Below the pieces are notes generated by a model. That model saw only the letters and a list, made by a program, of their open reading frames with translations, searched no databases and was not told where the DNA came from. Both the position numbers and the translations under genes were made by a program. From Diphasiastrum complanatum (Eukaryota; Streptophyta; Lycopodiopsida; Lycopodiales; Lycopodiaceae), in NCBI GenBank assembly GCA_029204225.1, contig CM055097.1, positions 61,788,640-61,852,639 of the forward strand: a stretch of DNA of 64,000 bases, in the 5' to 3' direction. Position 1 is the stretch's first letter; each line of letters starts with the position of its first letter. Below, in pieces: positions 22,688 through 34,849 of the stretch.

Positions 22688-23649
22688 TTCATGAGGATAT
22701 GTACAAGAGAAACATAGACTTGAAGTTGAGCATTAGCGATGTGCAACTGAGTGATGACAATGTGCAGAGATGAGACCGAGACTTTCAACTGAGAGACAGA
22801 GACTAGAGGAAGTAGAGTGGTGGCTATGGCTTCAATGCACAGTTGGTTGTGTCTTTGGGCAGATATATGAGCTAAAAATTGTTGTATATGAATTACAAGT
22901 TGTTCCAGGTGAGCTACAACAAGAAAAAAATCAGTGTCATGAAGTACATGCATGTCTAGCCAAGACATAGTTTCTTGTAGATGAGGTATAGGCATAGACT
23001 CCGTGCCATTAGGTTAATGCATGCCAAGAGGAGGTACAGGTACTGTTTCGTTCATATGATTTTTGCTCCCCATAGGCACATGTTCCTCTGCTGGTTCTTA
23101 TACAGGACAATATTCTAATAGCTCTATAACAGCTTCTAGCAATATGACAAAAGCAAGAGCTATACTGCAATGAATGATATCGTGTATTATGGATTTTTCT
23201 GCAGGTCCTTTGTAGTGGTGTATTTGTATAATGGGTTGTCAAGTAGGGTCTAAACAACTACAATAAACTCTTTCCCTATACAAGGATCCATTTCCAAGAT
23301 ATAGGGTATCACGTTGGCTTTTAGTAGGTAAAAAGCAATAATTAAATATTAAAAATATCAAAAAAAAAAAATTACAGTATTGGCTTCTACACTAGATGTC
23401 AGACATGAGGGTCCGGGCTGAAGTGCCCGCGTCCGCATCAAACGCCCGGACCCGGACGCGTCCGACCCTTGGACGTGGGGTCGGACGAGTCCCTTTTTTT
23501 TTTTTTTTTTTTTTAAGGGCTGGACGCGGACGCGTCCAGGCCCCGGATGCGTTTTTTTAAAAAGAAAAGAAAAGAAAAAAGCAAAAACCCGTGGGCCGTG
23601 CGGATAGTCCGCAGAACCCGAGAGCAGGAAGAGGGCGAGAGTGTGGGAG

Positions 23650-23662
23650 AGTAGTGAGAGAG

Positions 23663-23737
<75 letters not shown>

Positions 23738-23999
23738 TGTTCGTGTGTGCATGTGTGTGTGTGAGAAAATTGTGTGTGTGTGTGTGAAAATTGTATGTTG
23801 ATTTGTGTGCATTCAGTTGTGTGTGTGTGGTGATCTGTGTGTGAGAGAGAGAGAGGAAGAGACAGAGAGTGTGAGGGACGGAGAGAGGGAGGATTTGTGT
23901 GTGTGCACAGTGTGTGTGTGAGTTTAGGATTTAGGTTTAAGGGTGCTTGGGTTTGGGGTTTAGGGTTTAGGGTGGGAGAGAGAGCTTGGGTTTCGTGCT

Positions 24000-24063
<64 letters not shown>
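23650..24063. repeat. (AG)n and (GT)n tracts upstream of the hAT transposase
   Basis: AG tracts at about 23650-23734 and 24022-24063 enclose GT-rich stretches and a TTTAGGG-rich segment (23927-23972). The second AG tract ends immediately before the transposase ATG at 24064, so the whole leader of this gene is microsatellite and telomere-like sequence. Confidence 0.9.
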
Positions 24064-24068
<5 letters not shown>

Positions 24069-26197
24069 TGCTCGTCCCATTTGGGATGAGGTGGAGGTGA
24101 TGCCCGACAAAAAGTGGCGTTGCCCTTTTTGTCGAAAGCAGTTCATAGGGAACGCCTCTCGGGTTCGAGCACATCTGGGAGGGCTGCGAGTCCGACCCAC
24201 GGGGGGACGTTACGGGATCGGCATTTGCATGGTCATCCCCGCTGCGGAGAGGGCTCGCATTATGGAGACATATTATGAGACACCGGCGAGCCGTCCACAG
24301 ATGCCGCGGACTCTATTTCTACTGGTGCACCCACTGCCACCGCCCCAGCCACTGGTACACCCACCGCCCCCACCGTCGCATCTGCACCCGCCACCGCCGC
24401 TGCATCCGCACCCGCCCCCGCCCCCGCCACCGCCTCCGCCAGTACTCCCCATGGATCGCCTCCACTGCTGCACCTACGCCTCTGCCATCACCGTCAGATC
24501 TGCATGGCCCGTCCACATCCTCCGCTTCCGCACCTGCACCTATGCCACCACCTCCAGATCCGCATCGTCCATCCGCATCCTCCCAGCCATCCACATCCCG
24601 AGGCACCAGACATATGTCCATGCCGGGATCTTTCAGAGAGGGGCAGCACAGAGAGGCCACCAGGACCATAGCACAGATGTTCTATGACCTGAACCTCCCC
24701 TTTATCATGGCATCATCTTGCATCTTTCGAGAGGCTATCTCGAAAGTTGCAGTCTGCGGGCCCGGCTACACACCACCCACAGCCGACGCACTACGAGGCC
24801 CTTTGCTCCAGGACCGGGTTGCATCAGTCAGAGAGAGACTGGCCGCACTGCACGAGGCTTGGGATAGATACGGCTGTTCCATCATGGCTGATGGGTGGAC
24901 TGATCGTGGCAGACGTCCACTTATCAACGTGATTGTTTCTAGTTGTTACGGTTCCATGTTCTTGCGCAGCATCGACGCCTCCGAGGCAGGGAGAGTGCAT
25001 TCGGCCGAGTACATTTACGGCATCATTCGTGCGGCGATAGAGGAGGTCGGGCCACAACGCGTTGTCCAGGTATAATATTCTTTCATTAGTTGCTTCCTCA
25101 TTTGCTGCTTGATGTTGATAGAATAGTTCTGTGTAGTTTTCGATTGATTGCAATGTGTTTCCGAGCTGTGAACTGATCGTGTGAACGTATCGCAAAAGGT
25201 TGTGACGGACAATGCGTCCAACTGCCGCGGTATGGGGGAGCTTCTTATGGCAGACTACCCGTCCATTGTCTGGACTCCATGTGCCGCACACTCACTGGAC
25301 CTCCTCCTGCATTCCATTGGGTGCCTGGTTTGGGTCAGTGACATTCTCACGAGGGCACTTGCGGTTGTGGACTTCGTCACACGCAAGCGCCGCATGACGG
25401 CCCTTTTCCGCACATTCAGCAGGTAAGCTGCCACTTATTTTTTGGCTCGTTCAAGATGCTCCTTTTTTTTTGCTCGTTTCATGTGTGCCTCTCATTCCGT
25501 TTGTCAATGCAGGCTCGACTTGAAGATGCCCGCTCGCACCCGCTTCGCCTACCAGTTCATCATGCTTGAGCGGCTACACAAGCTCAAGGGTGAATTGCGG
25601 CACATGGCCACTTCGGCAGAGTTCACCGCCATGGACCTGTCCACGACCCCAGAGGGCTTGGCCTTCCACAAGATCCTCTTCATGGAGCCTTTCTGGGTGG
25701 ATATGCAGCAGCTGATGGACGTCATGCGCCCCATCTACTTTGTTCTGAGGCTCGTTGATCGCGAGGGGTGCACGATGGGCCTCATTTACGAGTTCATGGA
25801 CCGCATAGGCGAGTCTCTCCAGTGTTCTGAGCTGGACCCTGCCAGGTATAACTTTTTTCCGTCTCACCATCCTTACTTCCATTTCGCACTCTGTTTCGTC
25901 TTGCTGCCGCAACACGATGGTATGTAACTGTTGCCTCCACGTGGTTTGGTCCACAGGTTGGAGCCTATTAGGCGCTTGTGGCAGCGGCGATGGGAAGTGG
26001 ATCAGAAACCACTGGGTGCTGTCTCTGTCGGCTCACCAAAAACGTTTCACGTGGAGTCGAAAACAGAGCAATTGGCGATGTGGCAAGATTCGGGAACACG
26101 TATTGGCGTCAAAACCACTGAGACCATCTCCATGCACTGGAAAGACATTTTTGACCATTGCTTTCGTACAAAGTTTTGTGGCCAAACGTCCAGATGA
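24064..26197 (+). pseudogene. hAT transposase, frameshifted and C-terminally truncated
   Basis: Exon 1 (24064-25069) starts with a BED-type zinc finger (KWRCPFCRKQF, then RVRAHLGG and GIGICMVIP). A Pro/Ala-rich linker follows, in which the frame changes, so the finger and the next domain are not in one frame. The DUF659 segment follows with IMADGWTDRGRRPLINVIV and FLRSIDASE. Exon 2 (25199-25422) has VVTDNASNC and WTPCAAHSLDLL. Exon 3 (25513-25845) and exon 4 (25957-26197) join in phase (AG|G). The usual C-terminal hATC dimerisation domain is missing: after RRLWQRRWEVD the sequence no longer resembles hAT and stops at 26197. A transposase that worked would bind and excise the element's ends in the nucleus. 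Confidence 0.85.
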
Positions 26198-27999
26198 AAG
26201 GGTATTGATCATTGTCTGATCTATGCTGCTTCCTTGGGTGTCTGAGTTCAGGAAATGGCTATTGAAGCCCATAAAATTTCCTTTCAAACTGTGTTCTTAT
26301 TGCAAAACATGCTTTAACTGGTTTTCACTCACACTGTCCCTGTCATATACCAAGCAGCTTCAATACTTATGGCACACTTCAGACTTATGGAAGAGCTGGA
26401 ACTTTCGCCTTGGCTAATTGAAGCCTGTACTCCTTGCTCAACAGTATCTTTGGTATCCTCCTTCTGGTCGTTTGTTCCCCAAACCCTAAACCCTAAACTG
26501 AACAAAAGGCCAACATTTTGGCGCGTTTTGAGATGTTTGTGTGGTGTGCGTCCTCGATTCCGTAGCGCGATGAAAACAACTGCAGCAAAACTGCTGCTAA
26601 CAGTGGTGAATGGTCGTCAGAACCGTGCCATTCACTACAGGGAGTGAATGGTCACCAGAAGAGTGGATGGTCATCATAACTGTGTCGTTCACTACCGGGA
26701 ACCAGAAGACCTATTGGATGGCCCGACGACGAGGGACCCTTTCCCGAACCATTGCCAGTTGTTCAGCGGTGAAGTTAATTCCAATCCGTTGCGTTTCCTC
26801 GCCCTTGCCAGCTCCGGCAGGGGGGAGCAGGTCCGAGGACCGTGAGGGCACGTAGTTGCAGCTTCGGTAGTCGCCCCATTATCTCTCGCTGGCTCTCGTG
26901 AAATCCTGCTTCTAGCTTCCGTTCGTTGTGTCGGCGGACATCTACCAGGACATGCTCTGACTAGTTGCCCACGTGACGTTGTATCACTCCAAACCCTAAA
27001 TCTATCTCATCACATAGGCCATGGTACTGTGTAGAATGCATCAATGGTCCGGGAACATTGTCCACAGGTTCGTGATCCCGATACGAACTCAAGGGATTGA
27101 GCCTGGCTTGATTCGGGTATCGTTCGGTCAAAATGGCCCTTCGACTGGAGCGAAGCGCAATTAGGTCAAGTGAACTGGACTAGTTTTGCAACTCTCCGTC
27201 CGATGGTCCCATTTCTCCAAACGGGATCCGTTTCGGGTGCCGTCTATTTCGGCCAGTGGACAACCTCGATATGAACCTGTGGGAACAAACAGGACGAGGA
27301 AACGACCGATGGTCGGCCCGCAACGTCCGTCCGAAGTTCGATGTTAAACAGGGCTTCAGGGACACTTTGTCCGCTCGGGACCTGAAAACTGGGAGATGTT
27401 TCAGAGCCCCCGTGCTGGTACGCAAAATTTCGACATCGTATTGTAGCGTGTTGAAGTAGTGCCATAACTAATAAGCAAGCTGTTGAAGTTCATCCGGGAA
27501 GAAACCGATCTCATCAACCGAGTCACAGTAGTGTATAGCTTGTCACTCTTCTGGTGAGCCCTAATTTCCCCCAGAGACTTCTGGTCCTGAGAGCTTGTCA
27601 CCCTCACCTCTCCCCAATCCTCTGGCGAGCACTCACTTCTTTGAGACAGTCACTGATGCACCCTAAACCCTAAACCAGCAATATGTTTGCCATACAAACC
27701 ATCATCTTCACTCGAAACCACTCTCAAATCTTTCTTTGCCGCTTTTTTGGAGCTTAGTTCCCAATGAAGGTTCGTAATAATTTATGAACTGCTCATTAGC
27801 CATGGTTGTTTGATATCTCAGTTATGAGAGGCATGGCCCAGTGGTTAGGTCTGTTGCAAATTTTTTTGGTACCGTTTTCCTATTTTTTTATCAGGAGGGG
27901 GCAGGTGGGTGCCAGACACCCTCTGATAATTAATTCCGGGGGAAAAGCAGGGGCCATAAATTGCTTTTATTTTGCTTTTGGGATGGGGGACAGTGCAGG
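26198..27999. other. Non-coding interior of the hAT element
   Basis: No transposase continuation is visible. Telomere-like CCCTAAA words occur at about 26481-26500, 26990 and 27661-27675. GTGAATGGTC...CATTCACTAC-like sentences are repeated in 26608-26700. A short tRNA A-box-like TGGCCCAGTGGTTAGG lies at about 27835-27850. Overlapping ORFs on both strands (27180-27465) have no motif. Confidence 0.4.
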
Positions 28000-28652
28000 T
28001 AGGTGCCTGTATTTTTTTTTTTTTGAAATTTTTTTTTTTGAAAAAAAATGGACGCGTCCGGACGCGGATGCACCCTTGGCGCGTCCGCGTCCGGACGCGG
28101 ACGCAGACGCGCGTCTGGACACGCATCCGCGTCCGCCATCCGCTTAATTAGCTAGATGTATATTTGGAGCCGTTTGTTCTACATTATACGCATGTTTCAC
28201 ACAAGGAGCTCGGGCTCTATGTGTATCTTCGGAGCCAATTATTGCTGCTAGTATTTGGTGCTCTTTCTCTATACAAGTGCCGTGGAGTTTTTTTGTGAGT
28301 ATTTGTGCCATCTTCTGCTACATTCAGGTGGTATGCATGAGTTCTTATGTTATCATTTACTCTTATTATGTACATGGCGCCTTGCATTATTCTTGGTCCA
28401 TTCATCTAGTATGGTGATTCATGGATAGCAGTCATAGCAATGATAAAATATAAAAGGTCGTCCTATTTATTGTGTCATTCCTGTTTAGTATGCTCACTGA
28501 TGCTGCCTTTATGCAGTTTAATGATGCTTTCATCCAGTTTTACTTGCAAGGAAATATGAATCAATGCTTGATTTTATTTAGAAAAAATGGTTAGCTCATA
28601 AAATTACAGATAGACTACTAACTTATGTTCTTATATTAACTAGTCTTGGCAG

Positions 28653-29052
28653 CCATCTGCTTTCAATGGCATTACGTGATCTGTTTCCTCAGTCAATGGT
28701 ATCAGAATCTGGGGCTTCAGCTATTACACTCAGTCTAGAAGAGGGGGCAATCAGTATCATGCAGAAAAATTCAAGAAGTTATATAAGTCACCTTGCAGAT
28801 CCTAAACTTGCGGAAGGACAAGTGCCAACCTTTTGTCTCCCTGCTGCCTTGAGATTTGAGGTCAGAGATGATGGCCAGACTTTGCATGTCCACTCCTTGC
28901 CACTCAGCACTTGCGGAGACACAAATGATGCCTACCGTTCTGAACACATACAGAGAATGTTCACTTTAGGCCCCAAAGTTTGCATCACGGACTTAAAAAT
29001 AAAAAAACACGAGTTGCATCTAATGGGAAATTTTTTGGTTTCTCCTGAATAA
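28653..29052 (+). CDS. Unrecognised gene A, probable last exon
   Basis: The acceptor CTTGGCAG precedes 28653, and one frame stays open for about 133 codons to a TAA at 29050-29052. It includes HLLSMALRDLFPQSM, SLEEGAISIMQKNSR, PAALRFEVRDDGQTLHVHS and MFTLGPKVCITDLKIKK. Composition and length are those of a real exon, and it starts one base into a codon. The preceding exon, which must end in phase 2, was not identified: the last central exon at 20276 ends in phase 1, so at least one exon is missing from my model. It starts only about 500 bases beyond the hAT element. No family is recognised. Confidence 0.5.
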
Positions 29053-32026
29053 GTGACTCCTGGACTGATACCAGTATGTTCAGTATGTTCAAGTGGTTAT
29101 TTTTGCTAATTTACTGAAACGTGGAAAATGATGCTTCATTGCTGCTATACTGCCTGTTTTCTGAAACCAAGATATGGCATACTCTTCAGTCAAGAACAAA
29201 GCAGCTTATTAAAGTGAATGTAAGTAGACTAGTTTTCCAGTCTAAGAAAGGGCAGGGTAGCTTCAATGCTTCTCAACACAAGATGCCCCTTACAAAAAAG
29301 TCCAACTTGTAAGAGAATGTTCTTCTCAGATAATGAGTAAGGGTGCCCACTTCCAAGGGACTTTGGCTTTGAAACCCTTGGAATGGAGGATAATTTAAAA
29401 GCGAACCAATGTATTGAAATTTAATTTGATGATAATTGTTTTTGACAGTTTTTAGTGTAGGGTAAAGGCCCAGTAGGGTAAAGGCTGGGCCTTTACCGAG
29501 AGCATAAAAAGCTGGTGTAATTTTTTTTTGCTGTTCTTTTACTTTGACTCAAACATGTCTAACGCTTTATGGAAATAATCCATGGCCTTTATAGGCATAA
29601 AGCCCTGTATGCTAGAAAGCTTTCTGGGAGAAAGCTTCTTGCAGGCAAAATTTATCGTCTAATACAGAAGTAGGGCAATTCTGCCCAGAAAGCCCTCTAG
29701 AACGAATTATAGAGGTCTTTACAATTTGAGAAATGTTATGTACTTAATAGTTTATATCAATACAATATACATAATACACATGTAGATACATCATGCCCAC
29801 ATTGTCAAGGCACTGGTTGTGCACTGATTAATCTTGAGTATGACTTCATTTAGTTTGATTGACAAAAGATAAAAAGATGAAGTCATCTTAGGTACATGTT
29901 AAATTCTGAAGGAGATTGACGATTTTCATATTGTAGAAGTAGCTCAGGTTGAGAACTTGGTCAACCCACAGTGAGTCAAGGAGCTGAACTGCATGAACCA
30001 ACTTATGTCTCATTTTGTAGTAGCAGTATCTTGTGCTCTTTAAGAAATATGAACCTATATGCATAACCAAAATTGACTTCTTTGACAATATTTCCTACAT
30101 TATGAATCAATATGGCAGGCAGCCAATAGGTTTATACAACACCTTGATTTGTCCAAGTCATTCATCAAGAACGACAGTACTATATAACTGATTTGGAATC
30201 GATACAACAGACAATCAACACTCAACTAATAGATCCGTACGCGATGTTTAGAATATTGAAAAGTAGAATACCTCAGTGTTTGTTGGAACCGGCTGGTTCT
30301 CCCCAAAATTAATGTCTTTCACTTCTGCAGAATCACTGGCCTCTGATTTTTGATACTTACTCATCCACAGGTTTTTACTTTTCCACACAGCTTCATACTA
30401 GCTCGATTCACCACGTCGGTTCTAACTACATATGGGCTCGTACTTCTCTGGATCAGGCTACATACCGTCTATGATGACATGGTGGCTACTTGTTACTTTA
30501 TTCAACGGCTACCCATGTATCATTTTTTCATGGATGGGTGGCTGCTTAATCACCTCCTGTGCGCGATCTCTCTGATCCCGATCCCATGCTCACAGATGCT
30601 ATGCGGGTTTTGACTACGCACTGATTGCTTTGAGTATCATTCCATGGTTGCAGCACACCTGCACTCGGTCAATGATTTCACCAACGGTCCATAAAAATGG
30701 AATTAGTAACTTTGACCTTTCACTGTACTACTTATAGATAATGATTCAGATTTCAAACTTGTTCTAGTTCCAAATCGTTCCACACAATCTCTAGAGAATT
30801 TCTCTTTCAAAAAGTTCCAATTTGGTATCTTACTCTGAATCTATCTTAAACTACTTAAAAAAAAAATCTCATTTTTTTTACTATAGCTGGTTCTCTTCCG
30901 AAAACTATGCAATCAACAGATCTTCAAATAGAATTTTATTCCATCATTTCACCCCTCTTTTTTAAGAAATTATCCATTTCTATAGAAGTCAATTGGAAAG
31001 ATGACATATGAAAATATCTAAATCCATGAAAAAGTCATTCACTCTATTACAAACATGACTATTTTTTTCAAATATTTTCTATCTGAGTGACAATATTATC
31101 ATTCCACTGAATTCCATTTATGCAAAAGAGATCCTAGGTTTAAGAAATTGAAACACAATCACTTTAGAATTTATCTGAATTCCAAGTCTATTCACACAAG
31201 TAATAATTCATATGATATAACAGTCTTTTTGAAGAATAACTTCATGCTTGGAAAGAATCATATAAACTAGTCTGATGTCTGTATTTGAGAAATACTAAGA
31301 AGTAAAGGATTAATTAAGAAAGCGAGAAGTAGATTTGAGGGTTTCCGATTTTGTAAATAGTGAGATACCACATTGGGATCTAGATTAAACCTCAAAATTT
31401 TCCAAAATACCTCACATTTTATCAATGGTTTTTTTTTTCTCCCATACGGTACTAAAATATTCCATTGATAATCAGATCTTTACAGTCTTAGAATTTTCTT
31501 TCCAAAATTACTGATGTTACATACCACCAGATCTTCTTTCCAGAAAATCCTTAACCACCTTATTTGATATTTTAGAGATCCACTAATCATCTAGCTGTCC
31601 TATAGTCATATATAGGATATTATCTCTTGTTCCCAAAACTTGGAGAATCCAATTATTCGGATGATTGCCATGCCTTTCAGATGGATACAACAAATCCATA
31701 CCTGACCCTGTGATTCAAACAAAAGAGTTAACACGCTTCAACATTACATTTCGATCCTTCCTGATTAGTGATAAGTTTCGAAACCCTATTGATGCATCAA
31801 CTTTAGGGACAAGTTTTTTTCAACTAACATATCCAATGTAATCCATGTATCAAATTCTACTTCTAACATCACAATTGACATCCAAAGCTGTGGAGTACTC
31901 AATGGTTACAAAGATATCAGTTATGAATTCAGCTAAATGACTTTTATCCAGGAAATTAATGTCCGGTATTAAGCAATTATTTCCAGGGATTACCAAAATC
32001 CTAATTGCGAAATATATTTCCCGAGC
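29053..32026. other. Gene-poor stretch
   Basis: About 3 kb of AT-rich sequence has only short motif-free ORFs (for example 29888-30088 minus and 30350-30613 plus). The first part is probably the 3' untranslated region of gene A. No transposon domain is recognised. Confidence 0.45.
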
Positions 32027-32427
32027 TTACTTACTACCTCTGATCTCCACTCTCCTTTTCGCATAACGACCTGCAAGCCGTACTATCCCATTCTTTTGGT
32101 GGTTGGCCATAATTGTGAATTTGTTCAAACTGTCGCACACCTCAGTATAGGAGTCAAATGGTCTTGGGATTAAAGGCCATTTAAATTTTGGGTGATCTCT
32201 GGTGGTTGTTCGGTACTCAAAGACATGATCACTCAATGGGAACTCCACTGGTGGTATGTATAAGATGTATGAATCAAACTGGTCAAAAAATTTCGGATCT
32301 GAGAGTATTTCTTTTCCCATAAGGGGGTATGTTGGGATAGGTTTCCGTATGCTGATTTTCTCCGAATATAAAATACGTAGTCCAACTGACTTGTCCTAAA
32401 AAACACAGAGATTTTTATATTAGTCAA
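32027..32427 (-). CDS. Unrecognised ORF, minus strand
   Basis: The minus-strand frame 32320-32027 reads GKEILSDPKFFDQF, then FDSYTEVCDSLNKFTIMANH, and ends in a basic tail AKRRVEIRGSK. Its composition is protein-like, with balanced charge and few rare runs. I recognise no family and see no neighbour that explains it. It may be an exon or a fragment of a transposon protein. Confidence 0.3.
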
Positions 32428-32429
32428 AA

Positions 32430-34088
32430 TATTGATAAGTAGATCAAAATTGTGCTTGACATTGCCGACATTTGTACCTCATGGCCAATTCTAAGGTCGT
32501 AAAACTATTGACTAGCCACATTCAGGTGGGCTGGGAGCTATTTCTATATGGACAGACATTTTTTTGCCCGGTCTTACAAAGTCTGGCATATATTCTGACG
32601 GCTCTTGAGATTGTTACAAAAGTCTATTGCCTACTATCTAATAACGTGTCTAGCCACTTTAAGGGAGGGCTGGGACCCTTCTCTATCCCATATTATGTAT
32701 CAAACTTTATAGAATTCTTTGACACACAGAAGTCCACCTAGTAAATCTATGACTGATTCTTGTCCAAATTAGCCCGATTTTTTGTGTCAAAAATTCGGCT
32801 AACAATTTTAGCTAGTACTTTGGATTCATCTTACTATGGATACAATCATTCTGTCTCTTATGAAAATGATTTGGTTCATTGCATTCCATGTTGCCCACAA
32901 CAAGCTTACAATGCTTAGGAATTGAAAGAGCAAAGTATAACTATCTCTAGGATAATTATCACCCAAGAGGAAGGTTTTAATATCTAAAGGGATTTGAGAG
33001 TAGCCATAGAAAAGTATTACAATGGTAATGCAAATTAGAAATCAAGCTTTTTCATAGCTTTGCCACCATGAAAGCACACATTCACGAAGTTTAATCTAAC
33101 CAAAATGAGTTTATAATGAAATGATTGCACCTAAAACACGATGATCGGCGGCCAATACCAAATTTTAAAATTCCATTATCAAAACTTACAAAGGTAAAAA
33201 AAACAATTAATATCACCCATCCACAGAGATATTGCCATTTCACCCCCATGCACTAGAGCTATAGATTGCCATCAAGCATGCTTAGGTCTCCACCAGGCTA
33301 TTATGTCCCATATCCCCACATTCTACCTTCAACCTCATATACCTACATCTTGAGGCAAGATATCATCCTGACCTGAACCAAGTGAGAAGAGCTCTTCATT
33401 CTCCAAGTGAGAATGATTGCTAAATTCATGGAGATTCACATCTTTATACATAGTACATGTGGAGTTACCTCCACCAACATGGTCCTGTCCAAGCCAACAT
33501 AGTCACGTCCAAGCCATCGATCCACGTGAATTGCATGCATCATTAATCCGCCTCGGATCAATAGGACATTGACATGTGGCACCCAAATGATCTATAGCTC
33601 CAAACCATCATTTTGTCTCTTCCAACAAAACCATCACCTCAAGTAAGCTGTTGCATGCCCTTATGAGTACATGGGATAAAGCATATCCATATTCAATTTC
33701 ACTTTGTTAGGGAGAAAGTCCACAATAATGAAACAACTAATTTTTTGTGGAGTTGATTTAGTGACTATTGATATTCACTAAGCCTCTACAAAGAGAGAAG
33801 CATCTTAAAAATCACGAAGATGTTAGATTTCTAAGAGATGCTTGCAATTGCACCAATGAGTGTTAAGATAAAATGCCACTCAAGACCATCTTGCCATAGC
33901 CTACAGGAGACTTTTGACTTTGCCAGTAGATATGAATCTGCATTTTTGTGTGCAATCTTGTGCATGACTTTGGGCTCTGCATATACTGTTATTGAAGTTT
34001 GATTGCAAATTGTTTATTTGAACTTGTTAATTCTTGATGTAGTTATATGCATTTATATGACTGAACATTACTTGTTTTGTGTATTGCA
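32430..34088. other. Gene-poor stretch
   Basis: No recognised coding or RNA feature is present. The end of the stretch is T-rich and closes in an acceptor-like TGTATTGCAG at 34080-34089. Confidence 0.45.
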
Positions 34089-34089
34089 G

Positions 34090-34788
34090 ATCATGCTTGG
34101 TAGCAAAGGACTATTTGAAAGATCATTCATGTATTGAAGAATATTTTATGTTCTTCCAAACAATTTGCAAGGGCATCGATTAAAAATTATCGACTTGAAA
34201 AGATGAAAAATGAAATTGCAGGGATGGTCTTGAGTAAGGTGCAAACTTATTTAGATGCAAATGTAATACAAGGTGCATGTGATCAGGTTGGAGTTAGCAG
34301 AAATGCTTATTCCATTTTTTTTAGAATTGTACAAGAAGCATTTTCTCAAGTAAAGATTAAGAAAACTTATCTTCCTCGTCCATATCGAGTAAGATTAACA
34401 AGAAATTATGCTAATGAGGGAATGTTCAAAGTGGTTGGCCAACCATTTCATATCATTGATTTATATAGTCTCTAAGTGGTGAGCTAAAGTACAACGATTG
34501 CAATAATATTTTTCTTGATATCAAAAATGTTTTAATGTACATTATTCGGTTTTAGAAATTAATGCTCATCAAGCAAATGGAAAGTTGATTTTTGTGATGA
34601 AACTTGATGAATCTGAAATCATCAAAGGTCAAAAGTTGGAACGGTTGAGTATCACTTTGATGAGCAAAGTATCAAATGATCATACATTTAGTGTTCAATC
34701 AGAAAATCATATATGGTGGATAGCAGCATTCCAGGTACTTTTCTATGACATGTTTTCTATTACAATTATATTACTTATGATTTCGTAA
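34090..34788 (+). pseudogene. Unrecognised protein remnant, plus strand
   Basis: Downstream of TTGCAG, coding-like sequence runs in pieces. About 34091-34185 gives CLVAKDYLKDHSCIEEYFMF. A frame change leads to 34134-34475 (YRLEKMKNEIAGMVLSKVQT, then YANEGMFKVVGQPFHIIDLY). A further piece at about 34558-34735 reads LIFVMKLDESEIIKGQKLER and ends WWIAAFQ. Lys, Ile and Tyr are frequent, unlike the recognised Copia and LINE frames nearby. It looks like a decayed transposon or viral-type protein, but no family could be named. Confidence 0.4.
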
Positions 34789-34849
34789 GGCATTCAAATT
34801 TATAATAAAAGAGAGATCCTTGTAATATAACAATAATCTATTACATTGT

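Larger units (their letters stand above)
23400..28151 (+). mobile_element. hAT-family DNA transposon, about 4.75 kb
   Basis: The element is bounded by an identical 8-bp repeat CTAGATGT at 23392-23399 and 28152-28159. Both outer arms are built of GGACGCG/CGTCCG subterminal words followed inward by long T runs (about 23490-23512 and 28010-28040), a symmetrical layout. The extreme terminal inverted repeats are poorly preserved. It carries the transposase exons at 24064-26197. Between 26200 and 27800 I recognise no coding domain, where a complete element would continue the transposase C-terminus. Confidence 0.65.

Noticed and set aside
24319-24669. Minus-strand Gly-rich ORFs opposite the hAT transposase linker
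   Set aside because: They are shadows of the GC-rich Pro/Ala linker on the coding strand.
28502-28590. Possible small exon FNDAFIQFYLQGNMNQ before the last gene A exon
   Set aside because: Its reading phase fits neither 20276 nor 28653, and the donor is poor.
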